53,480 nucleotides of DNA. It comes from Candidatus Angelobacter sp. (lineage in GTDB: Bacteria; Acidobacteriota; Terriglobia; Terriglobales; Acidobacteriaceae). Under the pieces are notes generated by a model. The model made no database searches. It saw only the letters and a program-made list of their open reading frames with translations, and was not told the origin of the DNA. Every line of letters begins with the position of its first letter. The first letter of the stretch is position 1. Location of the stretch: the NCBI GenBank assembly GCA_025462835.1, contig JAOAPH010000066.1:1-53480 (forward strand), given 5' to 3'. The position numbers were made by a program, and so were the translations under genes. Shown here in pieces: positions 1-7,798 of the stretch.

Positions 1-208
1 CATAGATAAGGCATTGAGGCCTTTGGACCCACCGAGACCAAGTCAGTTACTTTCTGCACACAGCGGGTTAAATGACCATATCCGGTTCTGCAGCTAGTGA
101 GGAAGCTTAGATGGCGTTCTGTGCGCTATGAGGTTTCATGATTTGTCCTCCTAGTTACTTGCCTCTCTTGTAGCCAGTCTGGCTTCTTCGCGACTATCTC
201 CCTTTTCC

Positions 209-270
209 CTAAGTTGTTGATTGTTCGTACTTGCGCTTTCTTTTCAATCACATCTGGCCAATCATGCATG
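209..270 (+). repeat. direct repeat copy 1 (CTAAGTTGTTGA type, about 60 bp)
   Basis: It begins CTAAGTTGTTGATTGTTCG and ends near CCAATCATGCATG. It matches the copy at 309-372 almost base for base over its first 52 positions and the copy at 2674-2737 at both ends. The long shared stretch argues for a protein-binding or recombination site and not chance. Iteron-like replication sites, integrase/excisionase arm sites and a regulatory sequence are all possible. Confidence 0.7.
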
Positions 271-308
271 GGTATAGGGCAAGAATGCACGACAACAAGA
301 CAACGCCC

Positions 309-372
309 GCAAGTTGTTGATTCTTAGTACTTGCCCTTTCTCTTCAATCACATCTGGCCAAAGCTACATACA
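309..372 (+). repeat. direct repeat copy 2
   Basis: It begins GCAAGTTGTTGATTCTTAG and runs through TTCAATCACATCTGGCCAA to a diverged end near CATACATG. It lies just before the zinc-ribbon-like gene at 443, so it could act in the control of the replication genes. Confidence 0.7.
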
Positions 373-442
373 TGAAGGGGAATTTCTCGACAGGTTAAAT
401 GCGGGTCTTGGCTCACCTTCTTTGAAAGAGGATCAACAAAAC

Positions 443-730
443 ATGCGAAGTAACACAACCCTTGTAATTGCCAGAAACCTAATTGGCAGAGACGTACGGA
501 ACGAACTGCGCTGTCCCACCCCTGATTGCAACCTTCCGGAATTGACACACGTGGTCGCTGTACGTTGGGAGCGAGACCCCGTAGAGGGTGACCGAAAGCG
601 CTTATGGATGGAAGTCAGGTGCGAGGCCGGGCACGGTTTTATCTTACTCATCCGAAACCACGCCGGTTGTTCTTTCCTTGAATGGGGCGCCTTGCCCGAC
701 ATGCGGTCTCCATTCGAGGTGAACTTCTAA
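443..730 (+). CDS. small zinc-ribbon-like protein, function unknown
   Basis: A 95-residue protein that I do not recognise. It has a CPTPDC pair (C24, C29) and a second CEAGH group (C60, H64), a spacing that would suit one bound zinc ion. This is inferred from the pattern alone. The start at 443 was chosen over the longer open frame from 314 because GAAAGAGG lies about 12 bases upstream and because the extra residues would be encoded by the direct repeat. Its TAA overlaps the ATG of the replication protein by one base (TAATG), so the two are very likely co-translated. The protein may therefore assist replication or its control in the element. No transmembrane or signal segment is visible. Confidence 0.6.
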   Translation: MRSNTTLVIARNLIGRDVRNELRCPTPDCNLPELTHVVAVRWERDPVEGDRKRLWMEVRCEAGHGFILLIRNHAGCSFLEWGALPDMRSPFEVNF

Positions 731-2445
731 TGAGTCTTGTTGACGTGGCATTTTCATGCATTCGGCGCGGCTGGTACGTCTTCCCGTGCGTTCCCGGCGA
801 CAAAATGCCCATCAAGGGCTGCTCGGGCTACCTCGACGCGGCCAATGAAGAGGGGCAAGCCCGCCAATGGTGGGAGCGCGTGCCTAATGCCAATGTGGGC
901 ATAGCGCCTGGACGGAGCGGTCTCACCGTATTGGACATTGATCACGGCATCCGTGATGAAGCGCACCTCCGGCAATTTCTCGCGGCCCATGACATCCCGG
1001 AAACTTTCGCGGTACGCACGGGACGCCGCCCGGAGTTTGCTGTCCAGCTCTATTACTCGGATCCAATCCCGTCTGTTGGCGGATGGGAGCTAGCCGAGTG
1101 TAAAGGTGACGTGCGCGGAATCAAGGGTCACGTCATGGGAGCGGGCAGCATTCACCCTGACAGCGGCGAGCAGTACGCGGTGTTGTGGGACTTGCCAATT
1201 GCGCCGGTCCCTAATCGCGTGCGGGCATTACGCGCCAAAGCAAGTGAACGCGGGATAGATCCAACCGCGCCAATTGTCGAATGGCGCAATGACACACTCT
1301 ACCGCGTCTTGTGCAAGCACCGGGCGAATGGCGCGGATGAAGAAATGGTCCGGGACTTTGCTTTCCGCGCCGTCGCAAGAATGCCGAATCCACTTGATGA
1401 GGAAGAGGTAGAGAGGATCATCCAGAACGCTTGCAAGCAACCGGTAGGGCAGCCGGAGCCAATCGCGGTCATTGGTACTTCCAAACCTGAAAAGAAAACA
1501 GTGACGGATTGGCGCGAGCTGTACCACACGTTTGATGAGCTGGAGAACGCTCCGCCTGTCACGTTTCTGATTGAAGGCTTCTTGACCGAAGATGCAATCA
1601 CGGCTATTGCCGCTCCAGTTGCTCAACGAAAATCTCTAATAGCTTTGAACGTCGTTCACGCTCTACTGACCGGAGAAAAACTGTTTGACCAATTCTCGGT
1701 TACGAAGAAGCCAGCACGCGTGCTCTATCTCTGTCCTGAAATGGGCATTCAATCATTCTCGGAGCGGCTCAAGCGGATCGGGTTAATGCGCTACGTGGGA
1801 AAGACGCTGTTTTGTCGCACGATGAGCAGCGGCACGCTTGAGCTGGACGAATTGACGCCCGAGCAGCTAGACGGCGCAGTTGTGATTCTCGACACTGCTA
1901 TCCGCTTCCTGAAAGGGGATGAGAACAGCTCGCAGGATATGCGGCTATTTGCTGAAAGCATTTTCCGAATTATGAAGGACGGCGCGGCATCCGTTGTTTT
2001 GCTCCATCATAGTGTCAAGGGCACTAAGGATTCAGGCACACTGAGTTTGGATAACGCAATGCGCGGTTCTGGCGAGTTGGGTGCATTTGTGGCTTCGTGT
2101 TGGGCAACGCGGTTGCAAGATCCCACAGAGCCGTATAAGTCCGCGTCATACCTAGTGAACGTCAAGCAACGCGACTTTAAGTCAGACCCGTTTGAGATCA
2201 CGAGCGGGCCGGATTGCCGGTTGCATATTCTGAGCGCACCTGGAGATGCTGTCCTGAAAAGCAAGATGACAGGCAACCGAGACGGCAAGGAAGATCAAGC
2301 AATTGAATTCATCCGCGACAACCCGGATATGAGCGTCCGCGATATCGAAGCGGCTCTTAGAGAAAAAGGCATCAAGCGTGGCCGGAACTGGATTAGCCAG
2401 AAACGTGCGCTTTTGTCCGATACGGGCGTCACACTGACCCAATGA
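730..2445 (+). CDS. primase-polymerase / RepA-like ATPase replication protein
   Basis: A 571-residue replication protein of plasmids and integrative elements. Residues 1 to about 165 form a bifunctional primase/polymerase domain with the metal-binding DID motif (69-71) and an SxH motif (140-142). A primase C-terminal segment follows to about 235. A RecA-like ATPase (AAA_25/RepA type) covers about 275-500, with a Walker B-like strand VVILD near 385-389 and a sensor-type LLHH near 424-427. The last 55 residues look like a winged helix for DNA binding. The P-loop is unusual: around residues 294-302 it reads AAPVAQRKS, without the usual glycines. Start 730 has GAGGTG eight bases upstream and overlaps the preceding stop codon. 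It probably primes and unwinds at a nearby origin on excision or in the plasmid state. Confidence 0.85.
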   Translation: MSLVDVAFSCIRRGWYVFPCVPGDKMPIKGCSGYLDAANEEGQARQWWERVPNANVGIAPGRSGLTVLDIDHGIRDEAHLRQFLAAHDIPETFAVRTGRRPEFAVQLYYSDPIPSVGGWELAECKGDVRGIKGHVMGAGSIHPDSGEQYAVLWDLPIAPVPNRVRALRAKASERGIDPTAPIVEWRNDTLYRVLCKHRANGADEEMVRDFAFRAVARMPNPLDEEEVERIIQNACKQPVGQPEPIAVIGTSKPEKKTVTDWRELYHTFDELENAPPVTFLIEGFLTEDAITAIAAPVAQRKSLIALNVVHALLTGEKLFDQFSVTKKPARVLYLCPEMGIQSFSERLKRIGLMRYVGKTLFCRTMSSGTLELDELTPEQLDGAVVILDTAIRFLKGDENSSQDMRLFAESIFRIMKDGAASVVLLHHSVKGTKDSGTLSLDNAMRGSGELGAFVASCWATRLQDPTEPYKSASYLVNVKQRDFKSDPFEITSGPDCRLHILSAPGDAVLKSKMTGNRDGKEDQAIEFIRDNPDMSVRDIEAALREKGIKRGRNWISQKRALLSDTGVTLTQ

Positions 2446-2485
2446 GCTTGTCCGTCCGCTCTATAGGAAAACGGACGGACGGACA

Positions 2486-2522
2486 CCCATCCCACTACGA
2501 GCTACGCTCTCGTGGTGATGGG
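2486..2522. repeat. imperfect inverted repeat (hairpin)
   Basis: CCCATCCCACTACGAG and its partner CTCTCGTGGTGATGGG can pair around a CTACG loop, with a mismatch and a small bulge. There is no T tract, so it is a poor intrinsic terminator. A protein-binding or single-strand origin hairpin is as likely. Confidence 0.5.
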
Positions 2523-2673
2523 ATTGGGCAGCGGACAAGAACAAAACGGACAGCGGACAGGCGGGGGGGCAAATGTTGAAGATGGATCGCAAATAGCCCT
2601 CCGCCGCTCTTTTATCTACATGAATGAATAATTATTCAATTTTGGAAGATTGGCGTAAACAAAGGACTTGCGG

Positions 2674-2737
2674 CTAAGTTGTTGATTCTTCGTAGCGGCC
2701 CTTTAATTTCAACATTTTCCGCCAAATCATGCATGTG
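2674..2737 (+). repeat. direct repeat copy 3, before the excisionase-like gene
   Basis: It begins CTAAGTTGTTGATTCTTCG and ends GCCAAATCATGCATG. The middle has diverged from copies 1 and 2, while both ends are kept. The preserved ends suggest two contact sites about 45 bases apart. It lies about 120 bases before the excisionase-like gene. Confidence 0.65.
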
Positions 2738-2858
2738 TAGAGGATCAATTCATAACATCCGCATGTTTCACGTGAAAGATGCCTCGGTATCTCGGCATCG
2801 GGAAGATGGCAGTCCGGCGGCTCACTACTTAAAGGCCGAGCCATCTGAAAGGAGAGAC

Positions 2859-3083
2859 ATGAACTCCGAACTAAGGCCTAGCATAGACAAGCCCTGGACT
2901 ACGGAACAGGCTGCAGACTTCTTGAGCATCCATCCGAGGACGGTGACTCGAATGGCGGTGATGGGTGAGATCCCCGCCTTCCGCATCGGGACCCATTGGC
3001 GCTTCCGTCCGATAGATGTGGACTCATGGATGAAACAGAGGGTAAGCTCTCGTGCAGAGCACAACCCTGTCCGCGGCAACTAG
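2859..3083 (+). CDS. excisionase-like helix-turn-helix protein
   Basis: A 74-residue protein with a MerR/excisionase-type DNA-binding domain. The segment WTTEQAADFLSIHPRTVTRM (about 13-32) is the helix-turn-helix, followed by a wing with FRIGTHWRF and a DVDSWM helix, the usual signature of this family. Start 2859 has a strong AAAGGAGAG five to six bases before it; longer in-frame versions lack one. It lies 14 bases before the integrase start, so both are likely on one message. In related elements such proteins direct the integrase toward excision or control its expression. Confidence 0.8.
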   Translation: MNSELRPSIDKPWTTEQAADFLSIHPRTVTRMAVMGEIPAFRIGTHWRFRPIDVDSWMKQRVSSRAEHNPVRGN

Positions 3084-3097
3084 AAAAGGAGATTCTA

Positions 3098-4282
3098 GTG
3101 AAGCGGAAGAACTATCAGTTTGGCTATGTTGAACTAAAACCCAGGAGGGCGGGTCCAGATATCTGGGTCATCAGGTATCGCGTGCGCAGCGGAGACTCTT
3201 CTGCAAAATACGCGAGCCGAAGACTCGGGAGTATCGAGGATTTACCCACCAGAGCGCACGCGGAGAAGGCAGCTGAGGCAGTTCGGATGGAGATCAACTC
3301 ATTCGATCCTGAACCAGCGAACCTCAGTTTCGGCGGTCTGATCGAGCGCTACAAGCTCGACAAGATGCCGGAACGTTATTCAACGCGTGTTTCGTACCTC
3401 TCATGCTTGAACGTGCACATCGCTCCTAAATGGGGTGACCAAACGTTGGGGCAGATTGCCAAGTATCCGTATGTAGTCGAAAAGTGGTTTGAGGAGCTGG
3501 ATCTGGCTCCGAAGACCAAGGGCCACATCAAGAGTCTCATGCATCGCTTGTTCGAATGTGCGATGAAGTGGGGCTTATGCACACTGGGACGAAACCCTAT
3601 GGAACTGGTCGAGATCAAGAACGTGAGCAAGCGGCGCAAACAGCCGCGCGTTTTGAATAGCGATGAGTTCTGGAGTTTAGTGGACTTCCTCGACGAGCCT
3701 TACCGGTCGATGGTGCTCACCGCTCAATGTCTGGGTTTACGGATCAGTGAGGTGATGGCCTTGCAATGGGGCGACTTCGATTTCGAGGCGCTCACAGTGC
3801 GGGTCCAGCGAGGCATTGTTCACGGCCGAGTCGACGATGTGAAGACCGAGTATTCGAACGACGATCTTCCTCTAGATTCGAAATATGCCGAGATGATGTT
3901 GCGCCTTCAGTCCAAATGTCCGGCGACGCCCGAAGGATGGGTGTTTCCTAATCCAAGTACGCTCAAGCCCTACTGGCAAGAGACTGTCGCAATGCGACAG
4001 ATCAAGCCGGCAGCGGTCAAAGCAAAACTTGGAGAGGGAATCGGCTGGCATACTTTTCGTCACACCTACAGAACGTGGTTGGAATCGGCTGGAGCGTCCA
4101 TGCCTATCCAGAAGGAGCTGATGCGCCACGCTTCCATTCAGACGACGATGAACGTCTACGGACGTTCTACGATGTCTGAGGCGAAGCGGGAGGCGAACAG
4201 CAACGTGGTGAGGATGGCTTTGCGGCCGGTTCTCGGGGCAAAAAGCGAAGGAGCCTCGCGGCTCCGGGTTACTGCACCCTAG
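3098..4282 (+). CDS. tyrosine recombinase (phage-type integrase)
   Basis: A 394-residue site-specific recombinase. The first 60 or so residues look like an arm-binding domain, about 75-170 is the core-binding helical domain, and the rest is the catalytic domain. The active-site set is complete: R215 (LGLRISEV), K249, H318 and R321 (HTFRH), H344 (LMRHAS) and the nucleophile Y354 (NVYGR). The GTG start at 3098 was chosen because AAAAGGAGA sits five bases upstream; the longer ATG version would overlap the excisionase-like gene. It ends about 50 bases from the 3' end of the initiator tRNA gene, which marks that tRNA as the likely target. Confidence 0.92.
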   Translation: MKRKNYQFGYVELKPRRAGPDIWVIRYRVRSGDSSAKYASRRLGSIEDLPTRAHAEKAAEAVRMEINSFDPEPANLSFGGLIERYKLDKMPERYSTRVSYLSCLNVHIAPKWGDQTLGQIAKYPYVVEKWFEELDLAPKTKGHIKSLMHRLFECAMKWGLCTLGRNPMELVEIKNVSKRRKQPRVLNSDEFWSLVDFLDEPYRSMVLTAQCLGLRISEVMALQWGDFDFEALTVRVQRGIVHGRVDDVKTEYSNDDLPLDSKYAEMMLRLQSKCPATPEGWVFPNPSTLKPYWQETVAMRQIKPAAVKAKLGEGIGWHTFRHTYRTWLESAGASMPIQKELMRHASIQTTMNVYGRSTMSEAKREANSNVVRMALRPVLGAKSEGASRLRVTAP

Positions 4283-4313
4283 TTGCACCCTGAAGGGAAC
4301 TTTGCAACCAGAG

Positions 4314-4325
4314 CTAAGTTGTTGA
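4314..4325 (+). repeat. fourth CTAAGTTGTTGA core, between integrase and tRNA
   Basis: An exact copy of the 12-base start of repeats 1 and 3, in the same orientation, seven bases from the tRNA 3' end. Only the core is conserved here. Just upstream GTTGCA and TGCAAC form an inverted pair and TGCACCC is directly repeated. Its position suits an integrase arm or attachment-flank site. Confidence 0.5.
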
Positions 4326-4331
4326 AAGATT

Positions 4332-4408
<77 letters not shown>

Positions 4409-4430
4409 CTTCGATACTAACAATGAAGTG

Positions 4431-4459
4431 AAAGTATGGTCAAATCTGGCGATTGACAA
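4431..4459 (-). promoter_or_regulatory. probable promoter of the initiator tRNA
   Basis: On the minus strand TTGTCA (4459-4454) is followed after 17 bases by TACTTT (4436-4431), giving a start near 4424 and a short leader. A second candidate, TTGACC (4443-4438) with TAGTAT (4419-4414) at 18 bases, would start almost at the first tRNA base. Confidence 0.45.
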
Positions 4460-4529
4460 ACCTGGTAGTGCAGCGGTAACACGTTTACAGGATTGCGAGT
4501 AGTTTCCACATTCAGCCCGCAGCGGAGGA

Positions 4530-6611
4530 CTAGTCCGGTACTATGGCGGTCGCTTCAATCTCCACTTTGGCGCGGTCTTCGATCAACGCGCTCACTACTA
4601 CCACCGACATGGCAGGGAAGTGTTTGCCAAAAATTTCGCGATAGAGATTTCCAATCTCTCGCCGTTGATCCATGTATGCGTTCTTGTCGGTGATATACCA
4701 CGTAAGTCGCGTGACATGTGAAGGCTCAGCTCCCGCCTGCTTCAACACAGCGACTGCATTGCGAAGCGCCTGCGCTACTTGCTCAGCGAAATCATCAGTC
4801 TCGAATTGCTCAGTAAGGGGATTCCAACCGATTTGTCCGGCGACAAAAATCGAACTGCCGCGCGCACTCATGCCGTGGGCATAGCCCTTCGGGCGCTGCC
4901 AACCTTCAGGAACAATGCACTCTGGGCCGGTATTATTTGCAGGCCCAGCGCTTTCACGAAGCCTGAACCGTTGGATTTTTCCGGTATTGGTCTTTGGCAG
5001 GGTCGAAATAAATTCCAAAGACCGCGGATATTTATAGGGCGCGATTTCCTTCTTGACGAAATCCTGGAGCTCTTTTGCAAGCGCATCCGAAGGTTGCATT
5101 CCGGGAGCGGGCACAACAAATGCCTTCACGATTTGTCCACGCTCTTCGTCCGGAACTCCGATCACAGCGCATTCGGCTACGTTTTGGTGTCCAAGCAAAA
5201 CGTTCTCAACTTCCAGACCGGAGATGTTGTAGCCAGAGGAAATGATCATGTCGTCGGTGCGTGCCTGGAACCAGAAATAGCCATCTTCATCCATCCGATA
5301 AGAATCGCCTGTGACGTTCCAACCGTTCTCGACATACGCTTTTTGGCACTCGATGTTGTCAAGGTACCTGCATCCTGTGGGCCCGCGAACGGCAAGCCGT
5401 CCAACAGTGCCGAAGGGCACATCATTTCCGCTCTCATTGATGACCCGGGCTTCGTATCCCGGCACTTGCTTGCCGGTCGCACCGGGACGAACATCGTCGC
5501 CGGCGGCGCTCACAAAAATATGCAGCATCTCTGTGGAGCCAATGCCATCGATGATCCTCAAACCGGTGGCTTTATGCCATGCATCCGATGTGGCCGCGGG
5601 TAGGGGTTCGCCGGCGGAAATGCATTTCTTCAGAGACGAAATGTCGTAGTCCTCCAGCAACTTCAACATTCCGCGATATGCAGTCGGCGCGGTAAAGCAC
5701 ACGGTCGCGTGAGATTGCTGGATGCCATGCAGGAGATGTGCCGGTGTAGTTTGTTCCAACAGCAAAGTTGCGGCGCCGAACCGCATAGGGAAGAGCAGCA
5801 GCGCCCCCAGCGAATAGGTAAACGCTAGAGGCGGCGTGCCACAGAAGATGTCTTCGGGTTGCGGCTTCACGACATGCCGAGGAAAACATTCGGTCGCCGC
5901 CAGCAAGTCGCGATGGAAATGCATGGTGCCTTTGCTGCGCCCAGTGGTGCCCGATGTGAAGGCGATCACGGCAGCATCATGTGCTGCAGTGTCGCAGTTA
6001 GAAAAAGTGCGCGGCTTGGTCGACATTATCGATTCCAAAGAATCCGCCTCGCTCCCGCCGAACCTGATCACGACCGCGCCTTCGCGCGCTGACCCGGTGC
6101 CGGTGATCTGCATGGCCCGTTCGCAATCGGCGGCAACACGATGATCACAGATCGCTAGTTGTATCCGAGCTTTATCGACAATATGCACAAGCTCGCGTGT
6201 TCGCAGCAGCGGGTTGGTGCAGACAACCACTCCACCTGCCTTGGTCACTCCGAACCAGCAAGCCACCAGCATCGGATGATTGGGCCCGCGAAGCAGCACG
6301 CGGTTCCCGGGCACAAGTCCGAAATCCTCCACGAGCACGTGAGCGATTTGATTGGCTCGTTCGAACAATTCGCGATATGAGTAGTTTCCACTCGCGTGAT
6401 AGTAGGCGACGCGTTCACCATTGCCTGCGGCCACATTCTTGTCCAGCAATTCGGTAGCAATATTGATTCGTACGGCGTTACAACCTGGAATGTCGGAAAA
6501 AATCAGTTCAGGCCAGAGATCTTTCGGAGGAAGCGATTCGGCGCAGAACGTATCGACGTGCGCACTTTGAGTTTGCTTCCGATTTCCTTTATCCACCGTG
6601 GTGCTGCCCAT
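4530..6611 (-). CDS. aryl-CoA ligase (2-aminobenzoate-CoA ligase type) fused to a Rid domain
   Basis: A 693-residue two-domain protein. Residues 1 to about 555 are an AMP-forming acyl/aryl-CoA ligase with the ATP-binding TSGTTGRSKG (219-228), the WNVTGD motif (431-436) and the catalytic lysine K545 in TNTGKIQR. Residues about 563-693 form a RidA/YjgF-type domain. The ligase part would activate anthranilate to 2-aminobenzoyl-CoA, the first step of the pathway encoded upstream; benzoate-like substrates are possible. Rid proteins usually hydrolyse imines or enamines, which would suit a pathway that makes an amino-enone, but the catalytic arginine of the PARS motif is methionine here (PAMS, 666-669). 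It is the last gene of the operon; its ATG overlaps the stop of the dehydrogenase gene by one base. I infer the substrate from context. Confidence 0.85.
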   Translation of the reverse strand: MGSTTVDKGNRKQTQSAHVDTFCAESLPPKDLWPELIFSDIPGCNAVRINIATELLDKNVAAGNGERVAYYHASGNYSYRELFERANQIAHVLVEDFGLVPGNRVLLRGPNHPMLVACWFGVTKAGGVVVCTNPLLRTRELVHIVDKARIQLAICDHRVAADCERAMQITGTGSAREGAVVIRFGGSEADSLESIMSTKPRTFSNCDTAAHDAAVIAFTSGTTGRSKGTMHFHRDLLAATECFPRHVVKPQPEDIFCGTPPLAFTYSLGALLLFPMRFGAATLLLEQTTPAHLLHGIQQSHATVCFTAPTAYRGMLKLLEDYDISSLKKCISAGEPLPAATSDAWHKATGLRIIDGIGSTEMLHIFVSAAGDDVRPGATGKQVPGYEARVINESGNDVPFGTVGRLAVRGPTGCRYLDNIECQKAYVENGWNVTGDSYRMDEDGYFWFQARTDDMIISSGYNISGLEVENVLLGHQNVAECAVIGVPDEERGQIVKAFVVPAPGMQPSDALAKELQDFVKKEIAPYKYPRSLEFISTLPKTNTGKIQRFRLRESAGPANNTGPECIVPEGWQRPKGYAHGMSARGSSIFVAGQIGWNPLTEQFETDDFAEQVAQALRNAVAVLKQAGAEPSHVTRLTWYITDKNAYMDQRREIGNLYREIFGKHFPAMSVVVVSALIEDRAKVEIEATAIVPD

Positions 6612-7798
6612 TAAGTCTTGCCCTCCTCAGCCTTTGCCTTGGAATTGAGGACTGATCCGGCAATGACCAACTTCTGTATCTCGCTGGTCCCTTCATAAAT
6701 ACGCAGCGCGCGGATCTCGCGATAAAGTCGCTCGACCGGTTCGCCGACCACCACACCGCGTCCCCCGAACAACTGCACAGCATCGTCAATGATCTTCTGC
6801 GCGGACTCCGTCGCAAATAACTTTGCCATGGCCGCTTCGCGGGTGATGCGTTTCGCGCCCGTGTCCCGCATCCAAGCTGCGCGATACACGAGCAGAGCGC
6901 TGGCATCAATGTTCATCGCCATTTCGGCGATCTTTGCCTGGGTCATTTGGAAACTGCCGAGCGTTTGTCCGAACTGACGTCGTGAGTTCGCATAGGCGAT
7001 TGACTCGTCAAGCGCGCGGCGAGCGAGTCCCAAAGCAGCAGCGCCGACCGTCGAGCGAAAAATGTCCAGTGTCGCAAATGCCACTTTGATCCCGTTGCCT
7101 GCCTCACCTACTACCGAACTGGCTGGAACCCGACATTTATTCAAGACAACCGTCCCCAGCGGGTGCGGCGCGATCACCTCAATCCGTTCAGCAACCTTTA
7201 ATCCCGGGTTGCTTGAATCAACCACCAGCGCAATGAAGCTCTTTTCGCCAGCCTCAGGAAATCGACAGAACACAACGTAGTGGTCGGCAATTCCGGCATT
7301 CGATATCCACGTCTTCTCGCCGTCAATAACAAAGCCATCGCCGTCACGACGTGCGATCGTGCGCATGGCGCTTACGTCGGAGCCTGCTTCTTTTTCGGAA
7401 ATCGCTAATGCTGCAATCTTTTTTCCTGCGGCCACATTCGGGAGATATTTCGATTTCAGCGCATCGGCACCGAATTGCGTGATCGGTCCCACGCCTAACC
7501 CTTGCAACGCGAAGCAAAATTCCACCAGCCCGGATCTTCGACCCAGCGTCTCGCGAATGATGCACAGCGAGCGCACATCGAGGTTCTCCGTCGCTCCGCC
7601 ATAGGCTTTCGGCACTGCATAACGCAACCATCCCGCATCGCCAAGTTTCGTTACGATGCTCCGGCAGGCTGCATCGAGGTCCTGATGCGATTGAGCGAAG
7701 AATTCACGCTCGCGTTCACACCAATCTTCCAGATTGTCTGCGAGCCCTCGGTGCGAGTCATCGAAGAATGGCCAGTTAAGGAATGTTCTGTCGGCCAT
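6611..7798 (-). CDS. acyl-CoA dehydrogenase
   Basis: A 395-residue FAD-dependent acyl-CoA dehydrogenase. It shows the family motifs AISEKEAGSD (FAD/substrate site), WISNAG, a helical C-terminal domain with RRQFGQTLG, and IYEGTSEIQ, whose glutamate is the usual catalytic base. It would introduce a double bond into a ring-derived CoA thioester after the monooxygenase/reductase step. The start at 7798 was preferred over an upstream one at 7876 because it overlaps the hydratase stop in an ATGA, like the other junctions of this operon. Which intermediate it oxidises cannot be read from sequence. Confidence 0.9.
   Translation of the reverse strand: MADRTFLNWPFFDDSHRGLADNLEDWCEREREFFAQSHQDLDAACRSIVTKLGDAGWLRYAVPKAYGGATENLDVRSLCIIRETLGRRSGLVEFCFALQGLGVGPITQFGADALKSKYLPNVAAGKKIAALAISEKEAGSDVSAMRTIARRDGDGFVIDGEKTWISNAGIADHYVVFCRFPEAGEKSFIALVVDSSNPGLKVAERIEVIAPHPLGTVVLNKCRVPASSVVGEAGNGIKVAFATLDIFRSTVGAAALGLARRALDESIAYANSRRQFGQTLGSFQMTQAKIAEMAMNIDASALLVYRAAWMRDTGAKRITREAAMAKLFATESAQKIIDDAVQLFGGRGVVVGEPVERLYREIRALRIYEGTSEIQKLVIAGSVLNSKAKAEEGKT

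Larger units (their letters stand above)
1..442. other. non-coding element DNA with two direct repeats
   Basis: No convincing gene is seen in these 442 bases. The frame containing the next gene is open from 314, but its first 43 codons cover a repeat copy and have no ribosome-binding site, so they were not called as coding. The recognisable content is two copies, about 100 bases apart, of the roughly 60-base direct repeat described separately. The rest is plain sequence that may hold the promoter of the replication genes. Confidence 0.5.
2446..2858. other. repeat-rich intergenic region, candidate origin or control region
   Basis: No gene is supported in these 413 bases. From 2449 to 2566 the pentamer CGGAC or its complement recurs many times (TCCGTCCGC, ACGGACGGACGGAC, AGCGGACAAG, ACGGACAGCGGACAG). 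An interrupted hairpin lies at 2486-2522. Then follow an AT-rich palindrome TGAATAATTATTCA at 2625-2638 and the third CTAAGTTGTTGA repeat at 2674. Repeats, a hairpin and an AT-rich stretch right after a replication gene are typical of replication origins. This is inference from layout only. Confidence 0.4.
1..4331. mobile_element. right end of an integrated mobile element (left end outside window)
   Basis: The stretch holds a replication primase-polymerase, an excisionase-like DNA-binding protein and a tyrosine integrase, all reading toward an initiator tRNA gene whose 3' end faces the integrase. An integrase gene ending beside a tRNA 3' end is the classic layout of an element inserted in that tRNA. 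No second copy of the tRNA 3' end is visible at the left, so the other boundary must lie before base 1. The exact right boundary is uncertain and is placed at the tRNA 3' end. The short direct repeats starting CTAAGTTGTTGA are confined to this region. No transfer, capsid or cargo genes are visible in the part present, so it could be an integrated plasmid, a satellite or a small integrative element. Confidence 0.75.

Noticed and set aside
4455-4515. A tRNA-like string (GGTAGTGCAGCGGTAACACG) between the initiator tRNA and the ligase gene
   Set aside because: No complete cloverleaf, T arm or acceptor stem can be made; it may be a tRNA fragment, but the evidence is too weak to call.
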